A stretch of DNA of 64,000 bases from Candidatus Scalindua sp. (GCA_030748215.1 JASMMK010000010.1:25611-89610), one strand, 5' to 3'. Numbered from the stretch's first letter, positions 8,663 to 17,402 are shown. The notes: generated from the sequence alone by a model not told the origin. Program-made: numbers and translations.

Positions 8663-8983
8663 TCACTTATGTTCCTCAAGCAGATCTTTAATCCACGTTA
8701 TAGCAGCTGTTGCATGGGGTAGACCAACCGTCGTAATGGCAAGTATACCTACGTGCATAATCTCCTCTTTCGGTACGTTTGCATGAAGAGCGTTTCTTAC
8801 CGCAGAATGCACTGCACCCTCAGAACCGGTGCCAATTGCGATACCAAGCTTTGTAAGCTTCCTGGCCCTTTCATCTAAAGGCCCTGCATCATGGCATTTT
8901 GTACCAAGATTTTCAAATGCGTTACATACATCAGGGTACTCTCTTGCTATCTCCTTAAACGGTGCCGGTAATGTATAAGACAT
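8663..8983 (-). CDS. Carboxymuconolactone decarboxylase/AhpD-fold protein lacking the CxxC pair
   Basis: Predicted 106 aa, a single CMD domain: an N-terminal helix with FKEIAREYPDVCNAFENLG, then DERARKLTKLGIAIGTGSEG, then AVRNALHANVPKEEIMHVGI. In AhpD relatives the segment after LAIA carries CxxC, used for peroxidase or disulfide chemistry. Here it reads GSEGAVHSAV, so those cysteines are absent. It belongs to the cysteine-less branch of the family, whose function is not established. A good GGAGG-type site lies just upstream of the ATG. Monocistronic between repeat spacers. Confidence 0.8.
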   Translation of the reverse strand: MSYTLPAPFKEIAREYPDVCNAFENLGTKCHDAGPLDERARKLTKLGIAIGTGSEGAVHSAVRNALHANVPKEEIMHVGILAITTVGLPHATAAITWIKDLLEEHK

Positions 8984-9382
8984 TTTTCAACCTCCTGTAA
9001 AAGTTCTAATCTATCTCACAGAGACTATCTTAAAAGTAATATTTCCCATTTGAACTGAAGTAAATTCTAAAGCAATAACCCGTCAAAGTACACCATATTA
9101 TCGGAAACCCTAAAGGAAGAGAACAGATTCACCGCGAAGGCGCGAAGGACGCAGAGGAAAAAACAAAATTATTTTGACACGGATCTTCACGGATAAAACA
9201 AGGAAGAAAAACAGAAAAAAGGAAAGATAGATGTATCGAGTTACGGGTTGCAGGTTGCGGGTTGCGAATGACTAATGATTATTGACCAATGACCACCTTA
9301 ACTTTAGTCACTTCCCGCCCGGCCACGCCGTTCGGACGGGTAGCTCACTTCACACTTTAGGCACTATTAACTGACCTAACAG
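8984..9382. repeat. Repeat-rich spacer with a second GC hairpin element (9311-9343)
   Basis: About 400 bases without a gene. 'accgcgaaggcgcgaaggac', 'cacggatcttcacggataaa' and 'taactttagtcacttcccgc' are dispersed words. The element at 9311-9343 matches the one at 2791-2822 nearly base for base. Confidence 0.5.
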
Positions 9383-9778
9383 CTATTCTTTGGTACTCCA
9401 ATCGTTAACTATTATGTCAACGCGCAGGCATTGTGCCCAGCCGGGTGATTCGTCAGCGCATTTATCAATACGCCTGATCCTGATCTTTACAAAATCGTTA
9501 CCGGTTTCAACAACTTGTATTGCAAACTGATCGGGCCAGTCGTAATCAGCATTTTCATCCTGTCTTGCCTGGCATATTACGGTACCCGGCTTAGGTGTGT
9601 TGAACTCCCATCCGGTACATTTGATCGTTAAGTCACCGCCTTTTTCGTTCAGGACGTTGATGTAACCACAAACCCAGTTATCCCCTGATCTGTTTATCTC
9701 ATTAACTTCTTGAGTTATCTCTTCAGTTGATCCACTATTCCCAAGAATTCCCGAACTATCTACATCTGATGACCCCAT
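9383..9778 (-). CDS. Uncharacterised 131-aa protein
   Basis: I do not recognise this protein. Residues 1-30 are Ser/Gly/Asn-rich and probably disordered (SSDVDSSGILGNSGS). The rest has alternating hydrophobic residues suggesting beta strands, with the conspicuous runs CQARQDENADYDWPDQFAIQ and IRIRRIDKCADESPGWAQ. Three or more cysteines are spaced through it but not as CxxC. It has no signal peptide or membrane segment. A sugar- or ligand-binding beta-sandwich is possible but only a guess. GAGG lies upstream of the ATG. It follows citrate synthase on the same strand at 114 bases. Confidence 0.6.
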   Translation of the reverse strand: MGSSDVDSSGILGNSGSTEEITQEVNEINRSGDNWVCGYINVLNEKGGDLTIKCTGWEFNTPKPGTVICQARQDENADYDWPDQFAIQVVETGNDFVKIRIRRIDKCADESPGWAQCLRVDIIVNDWSTKE

Positions 9779-9891
9779 TCTCTTTTCTCCTCTTATCTAT
9801 GTCTTTCAATTAACAGGAACAGTACTCTTTTAAAGTTAAAAGTGATACTTCCTGTTAAAGAATATTTTAAATGCGTTCCCTAAACCCTAAG

Positions 9892-11196
9892 TCATTGTAA
9901 TGGCTCTCTGAAAGGTCTTTGATCTACAGGTACGTAGCTCAGCTTAGCAGGACCGGTGTAGATTTGTCTGGGACGTGCAATCTGCAACTTGTTATTTGCA
10001 GTAGCTTCTCTCCAATGAGCAATCCAACCGGGCAAACGACCAATGGCAAAAAATACCGGGTACATATTTGTCGGTACACCTATAGCGCGAAAGATAATTC
10101 CACTGTAGAAATCAATATTCGGATAGAGCTTACGTTCTATAAAATAAGGATCGCTCAATGCAATCTCCTCTAACTCGCGTGCAATATCCAGCAAAGGGTC
10201 TTTATGTTTTAATACTTCAAATACCTTTATGGACAATTCTTTAAGGATCTGGGCACGTGGATCGAAATTTTTGTAAACTCGATGACCGAAACCCATCAGG
10301 CGAAAGCCACTCTCTTTGTCCTTCGCCATCTCAATGCATTTTTTCACACCCAGATTACCCGAATGGATCTTTTCCAACATCTCAATCACGGCCTGATTAG
10401 CACCACCATGCAGAGGCCCCCAAAGTGCTGCAATTCCTGCAGAGATAGAAGCAAAAAGATTTGCGCCTGAAGAAGCTACCATACGTACGGTGGATGTACT
10501 GCAATTCTGTTCGTGATCGGCATGTAGTATCAAAATTATATCTATAGCCCGTTTTATTTCCGGATGCACTTCATAATGTTCGTGTGGCAGAGAGAACATC
10601 ATGTGCAGCAAGTTCTCCGCATAGCTGTACCTGGCCTTAGGATAGATAAACGGCTCACCACGGGACATCTTGTATGAAAAAGCCGCAATGGTACGTATTT
10701 TACTTATCAGGATTGCCGCGGCCATATCAATCTCCCTGGGATTGTGAGGCTTTGTAAGCACAGGATGATAACAGCTCAACGCATTAACCATCGCCGATAA
10801 CATCGCCATTGGATGAGCATCGAATGGAAATCCTTGAAAATGGTGCTTCAAACCTTCATGGAGAAGAGCGTTATCGGTTAACTTATTGGTAAATCTTTCT
10901 CCCATCTCCTTTGTAGCAAGGCTACCCCATATTAACAGATCCGCAACTTCGATAAAGTTACTGTTCAGAGCCAACTCTTCTATGGGTATACCCCGATGAC
11001 GAAGAATACCTTTCTCCCCATCGATGAAGGTAATACTGCTTTTACATGAACCGGTATTGCCGTAGCCCGGATCAAGGGTGATATAACCCGTTTCTGAACG
11101 TAACTTTGATATGTCAATCCCTTTTTCGTTTTCCGTGCCTACGACCACTGGAAGTTCAATGTCTATTTGATCATCTTTTAGTGATATAGTTTCCAT
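9892..11196 (-). CDS. gltA: Citrate synthase, Si-type (GltA family)
   Basis: Predicted 434 aa, full length for bacterial hexameric-type citrate synthase. Visible family motifs are TLDPGYGNTGSCKSSITFID near residue 40, RGIPIEELA, HADHEQNCSTSTVRM with the substrate-binding His, GPLHGGANQAVIEML with the catalytic His, and GFGHRVYKNFDPRA with His and Arg ligands. It condenses acetyl-CoA and oxaloacetate in the cytoplasm. With the 2-oxoacid oxidoreductase at 5.8 kb and the fumarase-type enzyme at 13.9 kb it supplies several TCA steps. It has a spacious 5' region (488 bases), suggesting its own promoter. Confidence 0.95.
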   Translation of the reverse strand: METISLKDDQIDIELPVVVGTENEKGIDISKLRSETGYITLDPGYGNTGSCKSSITFIDGEKGILRHRGIPIEELALNSNFIEVADLLIWGSLATKEMGERFTNKLTDNALLHEGLKHHFQGFPFDAHPMAMLSAMVNALSCYHPVLTKPHNPREIDMAAAILISKIRTIAAFSYKMSRGEPFIYPKARYSYAENLLHMMFSLPHEHYEVHPEIKRAIDIILILHADHEQNCSTSTVRMVASSGANLFASISAGIAALWGPLHGGANQAVIEMLEKIHSGNLGVKKCIEMAKDKESGFRLMGFGHRVYKNFDPRAQILKELSIKVFEVLKHKDPLLDIARELEEIALSDPYFIERKLYPNIDFYSGIIFRAIGVPTNMYPVFFAIGRLPGWIAHWREATANNKLQIARPRQIYTGPAKLSYVPVDQRPFREPLQ

Positions 11197-11684
11197 ATTA
11201 TTATACCTTCCTTATTTCATCCGAACCTGTATCTACCAAGTTGAACATGCAACAAACCGGACATATGCTCTTCGGCTTTCAATCACTCCGGCAGATATCT
11301 ACCACTTAGTACACAGATAATCGATTCAGATAGTAAAAATTTCTATTCTAACTGAAATCGCTACTCTTCACAGAAAAGAGAAGGATAGAGATCAACAAAA
11401 ACAGAGTTTTTATTTATGTTAGATAGTTTTTACGAATACTATTAACTGTTAATAAAAGAGAAAAACTTAAAGGCAACATGATATTAATATTTCGCCTTAG
11501 TAACAACTCTTTTTTTTCACACTTACTCTAAATTACCGGTTTGCAAAGTGAAGTTTCTTTTGAGTACTTTTGCAGAACCTATGAATTAGTCAGTATTTAC
11601 GTTATCTATTAACAGTGTATAAATATAAATTTGCGAAATTATAATGACTAACTAAAAAGTTGAAAGGTTTACAAACACAACTCT
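11197..11684. other. Long AT-rich spacer upstream of citrate synthase
   Basis: No coding potential is seen in 488 bases. Unlike earlier spacers it lacks the dispersed repeat words. It probably holds the promoter of the minus-strand citrate synthase gene, but I could not pick out a -10/-35 pair with confidence. Confidence 0.3.
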
Positions 11685-12359
11685 CTAATGTGCAATAGTT
11701 GAACTCCGTGCTAACGTAGATGTCCGGTTTGAGCGCTTGTCAACTTGAGCTTCCAGATTTTTTAGAAACTGGAAAGGGATTGTGCGGTATCCCCAATTTA
11801 CCAACCAGGCGGGTATCCAACCGCCAGGATCAACGTGGGCACAGAGCTCAACACGAGTACAATTCTGGCTGATCTGCTCAAATATCCAGCAGCTTTTCAT
11901 ATGTGGAATGTGGACCCTGTCTGCAGAAACAGGAAGCGTGTCCGACAGCTCCACACGCTCAATATCTACTCGAACAGTTGGTATACCAGGCTCAGCTGTT
12001 ATAGACACCCTGGCGGAATAGTCCCTGTCAGCTGTTGGCCAGACACCTGCATATACTGCATAAATAACAAATTCCTGATCATTAACTTTCTCAACATTTC
12101 GCGCCTCCAGACAACGAGGCGCCCAATCCGAATGTTCGTTAGTGTCGAGAATTGCAGACACATACTCTGACATCATACCTCTAAGGTTTCCCACGGCTTT
12201 GAACTCGAAAAACTTAGATCCTTCAGCAACACGTTTGCAAATATTAATTCCATCAGACTCATAAATATGCTGCCACTCTTCCTCTTCAGCCGTCAATGGA
12301 CTGTAAGTCGGTAAAGTAACCAGCAAAAATACCAGTAATGACAGAATAGAATATTTCAT
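11685..12359 (-). CDS. Exported START-domain (lipid-binding fold) protein
   Basis: Predicted 224 aa. A signal peptide (MKYSILSLLVFLLVTLPTYS) is followed by a START/Bet v1-type domain: WQHIYESDGINICKRV, FFEFKAVGNLRG, WPTADRDYSARVSI and the C-terminal helix WLVNWGYRTIPFQFLKNLEA. START-like bacterial proteins bind hydrophobic ligands, and in an organism with unusual membrane lipids a lipid or hopanoid ligand is conceivable. The ligand cannot be read from sequence. The tail after the last helix (RSNRTSTLARSS) looks disordered. Confidence 0.8.
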   Translation of the reverse strand: MKYSILSLLVFLLVTLPTYSPLTAEEEEWQHIYESDGINICKRVAEGSKFFEFKAVGNLRGMMSEYVSAILDTNEHSDWAPRCLEARNVEKVNDQEFVIYAVYAGVWPTADRDYSARVSITAEPGIPTVRVDIERVELSDTLPVSADRVHIPHMKSCWIFEQISQNCTRVELCAHVDPGGWIPAWLVNWGYRTIPFQFLKNLEAQVDKRSNRTSTLARSSTIAH

Positions 12360-12424
12360 ATTAATCAGAAAACAATTTAATGACAGGGGAGCAGACTATC
12401 TCCACATTTTTGTAGATGACTCTG

Positions 12425-12619
12425 CTATTCGTATGCAACTACGCGTATTAACCCCATTGTACCACCATCAACGTTTGCTGTTGACGAATCACTCACAGAG
12501 ACTACTTTTTTGATTTTGCTCTTCTTTATAAAATCATTCACCGCTTTATCAAGCGCGTCCAGTTCCTCTTTAACATGAAAGATTCTGAGTTGCGTACTGA
12601 ATGTTTTTACTTTTACCAT
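12425..12619 (-). CDS. Small conserved-looking protein, 64 aa
   Basis: Unrecognised. The composition is that of a real small folded protein: VKTFSTQLRIFHVKEELDAL, a lysine-rich helix (VNDFIKKSKIKKVVSV), then a beta strand at the end (MGLIRVVAYE). A GGAGAAAG ribosome site precedes the ATG. It has no cysteines, signal or membrane segment. The pattern of two strands around one helix recalls small dodecin- or YbjQ-like oligomers but I cannot assign it. Confidence 0.6.
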   Translation of the reverse strand: MVKVKTFSTQLRIFHVKEELDALDKAVNDFIKKSKIKKVVSVSDSSTANVDGGTMGLIRVVAYE

Positions 12620-12676
12620 TTTCTTTCTCCTTTAAAAAAACAGGTTAATAAAGCTAATCAAATACAAATAAATATT

Positions 12677-13261
12677 TTACATACCCTTTAGCCCTTTTTG
12701 GGCATTCAGGACCTCCCACCCACGATAGTTTAATTCAAATTTCTTCTTTTTATCGTGGCAATCCAGGCACTTCTTATTGCCTTTTTTTGACCATCTCTGC
12801 AATATCATAGCTGTCTTTGCAGTCTTTCCTGCATGAGTAAATTTATCTTTTCCCGCATGGCAGAAATTGCATTCTACATCCATCATTTCCGCCAGTTTAA
12901 TCATCTTAACTGCTATTTCTGATTTCTTAGTAAATTTCTTTTTCCCGGAATGGCAGAAGCTACACTTTACACCGAGCGACACTGCCGCTTTCATCATAAA
13001 CTTCGCTTTATTTCCTTTTTTCGTAAATTCAGAGACTTCATCATTGTGACAGAAAGAACATTTTCTACCTAGTGCAGGTGCTACCTCCTCACTACATTGT
13101 TGATGTTTCTCTTCTTTGCTTCCAACCAGGAACGTTTCCTTTAGCTCGTCAGGTTCGGGCAAATCTAACTCTTCCGCTCTTGACAATCCTGACAAGAAGA
13201 CAATTAAAAAGACGATACTCATGACATTCAAAGATTTCACGATTTTTATCATTTGCAACAA
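12677..13261 (-). CDS. Exported tetrahaem cytochrome c, reaction-centre-cytochrome-like repeats
   Basis: Predicted 194 aa with an N-terminal signal segment (VMSIVFLIVFLSGLSRA) and four CxxCH motifs: CSFCH, CSFCH, CNFCH and CLDCH. The haem sites are preceded by helices of the kind FMMKAAVSLGVKCSFCH, in which a methionine about 17 residues before the CxxCH could be the sixth haem ligand; this is the arrangement seen in photosynthetic reaction-centre cytochrome subunits. The protein is lysine-rich between haems. It is probably a periplasmic or anammoxosome-lumen electron carrier. The neighbouring FMN reductase-like and superoxide reductase genes are on the same strand at short distances. Confidence 0.88.
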   Translation of the reverse strand: MLQMIKIVKSLNVMSIVFLIVFLSGLSRAEELDLPEPDELKETFLVGSKEEKHQQCSEEVAPALGRKCSFCHNDEVSEFTKKGNKAKFMMKAAVSLGVKCSFCHSGKKKFTKKSEIAVKMIKLAEMMDVECNFCHAGKDKFTHAGKTAKTAMILQRWSKKGNKKCLDCHDKKKKFELNYRGWEVLNAQKGLKGM

Positions 13262-13282
13262 TCCTTTTTTAAATTCAAAAAG

Positions 13283-13876
13283 TTAATTTTTCTCGAACCC
13301 TATAGACGAACCTGCTTCAAATGCCATCTTCAGCGCGTCAGGATGCTTAAGAATATCACCCTTGTTTTCTATATCTTTAAAAAGCAACTCGCCTGAGTAT
13401 TTTATATCCAGTGAACCGAAGATAGCCTTTACAGTATAAATGGCACCTTCAAATACTTTACTGTAGTCTTTTCTCCCTGCAGTGGAGATAAAATATCCCG
13501 GACGCTTTCCTCTGTCAGGACTTATCAAAGCCTCCTTAAGCACATATTTTCGAGACCACAAGGTCTGGCAGCGGTCGATAAGCGATTTCAATTGGGCACT
13601 GACTCCTCCAAAGTAAATTGGAGAGGCAAAGACTATGCAATCCGCCTGCAAAAGTTTTTCATGCATCAATTGCATATCATCAATAATAATACATTTACCG
13701 TTCTTTTGACAAGAACCGCAAGACGTGCATGGAGATATTTTTAATTCGCTTAGTATAATTAACTCGGTTTTGTGACCACCAGACTCAGCGCCTCTCATAA
13801 ACTCCCTGATGAGAAGTTCACTGTTTCCGTTTCTCCTGGGACTACCGGATATTCCCAATACCTGAGCTGGTTTCAT
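13283..13876 (-). CDS. NADPH-dependent FMN reductase/iron-sulfur flavoprotein-like
   Basis: Predicted 197 aa. The flavodoxin-like FMN phosphate loop is clear at the N-terminus (LGISGSPRRNGNSELL), followed by a cysteine cluster ISPCTSCGSCQKNGKCIIID, which in iron-sulfur flavoproteins binds [4Fe-4S], and the ring-binding segment ASPIYFGGVSAQLKSLIDR. It should be a cytoplasmic electron-transfer flavoprotein. Redox partner unknown. It sits 15 bases downstream of the fumarase/aspartase gene, so co-transcription is likely. Confidence 0.82.
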   Translation of the reverse strand: MKPAQVLGISGSPRRNGNSELLIREFMRGAESGGHKTELIILSELKISPCTSCGSCQKNGKCIIIDDMQLMHEKLLQADCIVFASPIYFGGVSAQLKSLIDRCQTLWSRKYVLKEALISPDRGKRPGYFISTAGRKDYSKVFEGAIYTVKAIFGSLDIKYSGELLFKDIENKGDILKHPDALKMAFEAGSSIGFEKN

Positions 13877-13891
13877 GAATAAGCTTTAATA

Positions 13892-15304
13892 TTATTTTGA
13901 AATAAAACCTGGTTTAGTCATAGATATAGGTGAAAGCAATTCATCAAGTTTCTCTTCGGACATTAATTTTTTTTCCAAAATGATTTCCTTTATAGACTTG
14001 CCGGTCGATAGCGACTCCTTTGCTGCCTCTGCCGCCTTTGAGTATCCTATATACGGATTTAAAGCTGTTACTATCGCCATGCTACCGGTGGCATATTGAT
14101 AGCACCTCTCTTCGTTTACCATGATGCCTCTTACGCATTTATCTGTGAACACCTTCAAAGCGTTTGTCAGGATTGAAACTGAGTCCAGCAGCTTGTACTG
14201 CATTACAGGCATCATTACATTAAGTTCAAATTGCCCTGCCTGAGATGCCATAGTAATAGTAAGGTCATTTCCTATTATAGAGAAACAGACCATGTTCAGC
14301 ATCTCTGCCATTACCGGGTTAACCTTACCGGGCATGATCGAAGAACCCGGCTGTACGGCAGGCAGTGTTATCTCAGCGAGGCCGGTCTTTGGCCCAGAAC
14401 TCAACAAGCGCAGATCGTTTGCAATCCTGATCAACTCTGTTGCTAATACTTTCACAGCACCCGAAACTTCTGTAACGGGAGCATTGCTTTGCATCGCCTC
14501 GAAACAGTTGGAAGCGGCTCTTACATCCAGACCTGTGATTTTTTCCAATTCGCTGATGATTTTTTGAGCATAGTCAGGGTGCGTATTTAGTCCCGTCCCT
14601 ACCGCAGTGCCACCGATGCCCAACTCCTTTAACGCGTCACTCGCACTTCTTGTTTTTTCCAGCGCCTTTGAAACAGCTGATGCATAGCCGGAAAACTCCT
14701 GGCTGAACTTTATGGGAGCCGCATCCTGAAGATGAGTTCTGCCGGATTTTATGACACTATCAAACTCTTCAGCCTTTTCATTAAGCGCATCCGCCAGCCC
14801 GCTTACTACAGGGAACAGTTCCTTTAATAAGGATAACGCCGCTATTCTCATTGTCGTAGGAAAGACATCGTTTGTAGATTGTCCAAAGTTGACATGGTCA
14901 TTCGGATGGATGATGGAATAGTCTCCCTTATCTCCGCCCAGCGATTCAATTGCAATGTTGGCGATCACCTCATTCACATTCATATTGTATGATGTGCCGG
15001 CACCAGCCTGATAAACATCAACAACAAATTGATCCTGAAACTCTCCTGCTATTATCCTGTCAGCAGCTTTAATAATCGCTTTACTCTTTTCATCTCCCAG
15101 ACACCCGAGCTCACTGTTTACCTTTGTGGCAGCCCGCTTAACATAAACCATGGACCTGGTAAAAACCGGATGAGGCCTTATGCCGCTGATTGGAAAGTTC
15201 TCCAGTGCTCTGACTGTCTGAACACCATAATATGCTCCCATCGGCACATCAACCTTGCCTAATGAGTCTTTTTCAATACGACACTGTTTTTTTTCAATAT
15301 TCAT
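13892..15304 (-). CDS. Fumarase class II/aspartate ammonia-lyase family enzyme
   Basis: Predicted 470 aa from the ATG at 15304; the frame is open upstream to 15358, but residues there look unrelated and 15304 has GAGG upstream. Superfamily signatures are GRTHLQDAAPIKFSQEFSGY, the Ser-loop GSSIMPGKVNPVMAE, and HPNDHVNFGQSTNDVFPTT. The N-terminus (PMGAYYGVQTVRALENFPIS) and KVNPVMAE resemble aspartase, whereas GTAVGTGLNTHP and AGTSYNMNVNEVI lean to fumarase. Either fumarate hydration or aspartate deamination fits; citrate synthase nearby slightly favours fumarase. Confidence 0.88.
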   Translation of the reverse strand: MNIEKKQCRIEKDSLGKVDVPMGAYYGVQTVRALENFPISGIRPHPVFTRSMVYVKRAATKVNSELGCLGDEKSKAIIKAADRIIAGEFQDQFVVDVYQAGAGTSYNMNVNEVIANIAIESLGGDKGDYSIIHPNDHVNFGQSTNDVFPTTMRIAALSLLKELFPVVSGLADALNEKAEEFDSVIKSGRTHLQDAAPIKFSQEFSGYASAVSKALEKTRSASDALKELGIGGTAVGTGLNTHPDYAQKIISELEKITGLDVRAASNCFEAMQSNAPVTEVSGAVKVLATELIRIANDLRLLSSGPKTGLAEITLPAVQPGSSIMPGKVNPVMAEMLNMVCFSIIGNDLTITMASQAGQFELNVMMPVMQYKLLDSVSILTNALKVFTDKCVRGIMVNEERCYQYATGSMAIVTALNPYIGYSKAAEAAKESLSTGKSIKEIILEKKLMSEEKLDELLSPISMTKPGFISK

Positions 15305-15365
15305 TGAAATATACCTCGCAAGAAAAAAAGGTGGATTAAGGCAGGAAGCCGAATCCACATATTCA

Positions 15366-15740
15366 CTATTCAGTCGATACCTGAGCAGTGCCTTCCCAAA
15401 GTCCGTGCATATTGCATCGGCTTACGGCCCTCAGTGTAGAGTTGAGCCCACTATGACTCAGCTTCAAAGGAATTGTCACCTCCGGCCTTGTCATTACCGG
15501 TGCAAAATCAAATCTGCCCAGATATACGCTTCCTATGTAAAACTCAACCCACTGTATAAAATGCTCATTTTCATTCGGATGTTCTATCTCTCCGACAGTA
15601 ATCTTTACATCGTAAAACTCACCAACCTTAAAAACAGATGGTGCAGTAATAACCGGTACATGCTTTTTGGCCACCGGAGAATCCGGCTCTACATCTTCTG
15701 GTTTGTTAACTTTACAGAATAGCGCTTTATCATTTGACAT
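15366..15740 (-). CDS. Superoxide reductase (desulfoferrodoxin iron-site domain), cytoplasmic
   Basis: Predicted 124 aa. All five ligands of the SOR ferrous centre can be placed: His27 (KKHVPVI), His54 and His60 (EHPNENEH), Cys109 and His112 (SRCNMHG). It lacks the N-terminal desulforedoxin domain of two-iron enzymes, so it is a one-iron neelaredoxin-type SOR. The Glu before the first ligand (EKHVP in archaeal SOR), which can bind the ferric iron, is Lys here. It reduces superoxide to peroxide using small iron proteins. No export signal, in contrast to the second SOR at 21021. It lies between a Tll0287-type cytochrome and the fumarase-type gene. Confidence 0.88.
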   Translation of the reverse strand: MSNDKALFCKVNKPEDVEPDSPVAKKHVPVITAPSVFKVGEFYDVKITVGEIEHPNENEHFIQWVEFYIGSVYLGRFDFAPVMTRPEVTIPLKLSHSGLNSTLRAVSRCNMHGLWEGTAQVSTE

Positions 15741-15794
15741 TTTATTGCTCCTAAAAAATTCATATTAATTAATAATTACAACACCTCTAACTTA

Positions 15795-16373
15795 CTACTC
15801 TTCCATAGGGATGTTGTATGCAATCCCGCCCAGTAAATCTCCAACCCGGCTGGTTGGATGACAACTTATGCATCCTTTCATAACTGCATGCACACTGGTA
15901 ACTGCTCTAAGGTGAGCCTTACCATTAATCGTCTCAACCTTCTCAAAATATGTTATTCCTGATATCATTGCGTTAATCGCGTCTCTCTCAAATGCATCAA
16001 CCGGATTATTTTCCGGATTGAACGGAGTGCCGGTTGCATCCAGTAACTTCACTTTCTGCCAGCCCTTTTCATTCATTACTTTAAATACTCTTTTAGATAA
16101 GGTAGCAGCAGGCAGCACACTAGGGTCATCAACGTACTCTTCAGTAATAAGAACTATGTAGGTCTTGTAAAGATCATCAAGCATCCGCACCGTCTTTCTT
16201 GCATGATCTAATTCCATGCTCATTACTGACTTGTACAACTCCTCCATTACCTGCAAAGGTTTTCTAGGCACATCCATATAGTAGTCTGTTATCTCATCTG
16301 CAGTTGCTTTAGGGCCTGTGAAGAAGGCCATTACTATTAACACCAAAACTAACGTTACAGATTTTTTTGCCAT
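15795..16373 (-). CDS. Exported Tll0287-like monohaem c protein (DUF3365 type)
   Basis: Predicted 192 aa. Signal peptide MAKKSVTLVLVLIVMAFFTG, then a helical region (MEELYKSVMSMELDHARKTV), an alpha/beta PAS-like core (VFKVMNEKGWQKVKLLDATG; NPVDAFERDAINAM) and one C-terminal haem motif, CISCHPTSRVGDLLGGIAYN. This layout matches Tll0287-like haem domains, proposed to act as redox or gas sensors or as small electron carriers. Here it is a free-standing exported protein 54 bases upstream of the superoxide reductase gene, suggesting a stress-related role. Confidence 0.8.
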   Translation of the reverse strand: MAKKSVTLVLVLIVMAFFTGPKATADEITDYYMDVPRKPLQVMEELYKSVMSMELDHARKTVRMLDDLYKTYIVLITEEYVDDPSVLPAATLSKRVFKVMNEKGWQKVKLLDATGTPFNPENNPVDAFERDAINAMISGITYFEKVETINGKAHLRAVTSVHAVMKGCISCHPTSRVGDLLGGIAYNIPMEE

Positions 16374-16542
16374 GATGTATATTCTCCTCTATTACAAAAT
16401 TAGAAAACCGTGATATTTCTGATGGTTACAGATATCTGTTTATAATAACCATCATTTTTGTTCTCCTTAAAGATTATTAACTAGATAAAACCCTAATCAA
16501 AATCAAATCTTTTTTCCTGTGCCCTGTCATACATCTCTTCTA

Positions 16543-17193
16543 TCATATCGAAGAAGAGATCATAACATATCTTGCTGTCTCAGCTTCTTCAGCCGTCAAC
16601 GTCTGACTCTCAAACACTTCCGAATCACAGCCATGCAAACTCCCGGGCTCGTACCCCAGATGGATATCGCCAAAATAATTACTCTCGATTGCCCCCACTG
16701 TACAATTATGTGAAACAAGAAAGAAGGTATTACCCAACTCTTCTATAACACGGATAAGACAGTACCGTACCAATGGGTTTGATGCCATCTCAGCAAGATT
16801 TGCAATTCCATAGGCAACCAACCTGCTTTTCCTTATATTATCATTCCACAGAAATTCCAAGCAGTCGGCAAAGGTAAAGTCCTTGAGTTTGCCCTGTAAA
16901 TTACGCATATCCTCATTAATCAGAGAATTGTGCTCTGCATCAGTTGCGGCATGGGCGTTAATCTGCTCTTCGAATTCATCAGAAGGTTTTTTGTAAGGAA
17001 GCACATAGTTGTTGATGTCAGAAAATGGATTGGCAAAGTATGCAAAGCAAGGCAGCCAGTTAAGCCTTTTGGAAGCGGGAATACTTTCATCCTCCATATA
17101 CTTAATAAGACGACTCTGTTTAAAATCTTCCCTCATTTGAAAAACGGGAAAAACAACATCTTTCACAAGTACTTTTTTCTCTGTCATTTTCAA
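16543..17193 (-). CDS. Uncharacterised helical protein, possible haem-oxygenase-fold metal enzyme
   Basis: Predicted 216 aa. I cannot name it. It is nearly all helical, with His/Glu/Asp clusters in helices: NAHAATDAEHNSLINED near residues 78-94, RVIEELGNTFFLVSHNC near 148-164, and FGDIHLGYEPGSLHG near 173-187. Such spacing recalls the TenA/haem-oxygenase-like diiron (HDO) fold, where these residues bind two irons, but this is a resemblance by eye. The segment CFAYFANPFSDINNYVLPY is also characteristic of that group. It ends the short cluster with a 62-aa protein, aldehyde dehydrogenase and an acetolactate synthase-like enzyme. Confidence 0.6.
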   Translation of the reverse strand: MKMTEKKVLVKDVVFPVFQMREDFKQSRLIKYMEDESIPASKRLNWLPCFAYFANPFSDINNYVLPYKKPSDEFEEQINAHAATDAEHNSLINEDMRNLQGKLKDFTFADCLEFLWNDNIRKSRLVAYGIANLAEMASNPLVRYCLIRVIEELGNTFFLVSHNCTVGAIESNYFGDIHLGYEPGSLHGCDSEVFESQTLTAEEAETARYVMISSSI

Positions 17194-17213
17194 CTACCTC
17201 CATTATTACCGGC

Positions 17214-17402
17214 CTACTGATCCTGTATATAAAAACTGGCACCATCATCTTTCGATGGGATATAAGAACCGATCGGACATAATACTTTACTGTCTGTATC
17301 GCAACGAATAATTAACTTCCACAGTGCGTCAAGACCCTCTTTCTCTTGTTCTGATTCCGGTACCATTTTAATTCTTGTTTCACTTTCAGTTAATATTTTC
17401 AT
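17214..17402 (-). CDS. Small uncharacterised protein, 62 aa
   Basis: Unrecognised. It is acidic, with ESETRIKMVPESEQEKEG, then DALWKLIIRCDTDSKVLCP, and ends in a Gly/Ser/Asp-rich segment. It has two cysteines not in CxxC form and no signal. It lies 13 bases after aldehyde dehydrogenase and 20 bases before the 216-aa gene, with GAGGAGAA upstream of the ATG, so it is likely translated as part of that cluster. Confidence 0.55.
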   Translation of the reverse strand: MKILTESETRIKMVPESEQEKEGLDALWKLIIRCDTDSKVLCPIGSYIPSKDDGASFYIQDQ

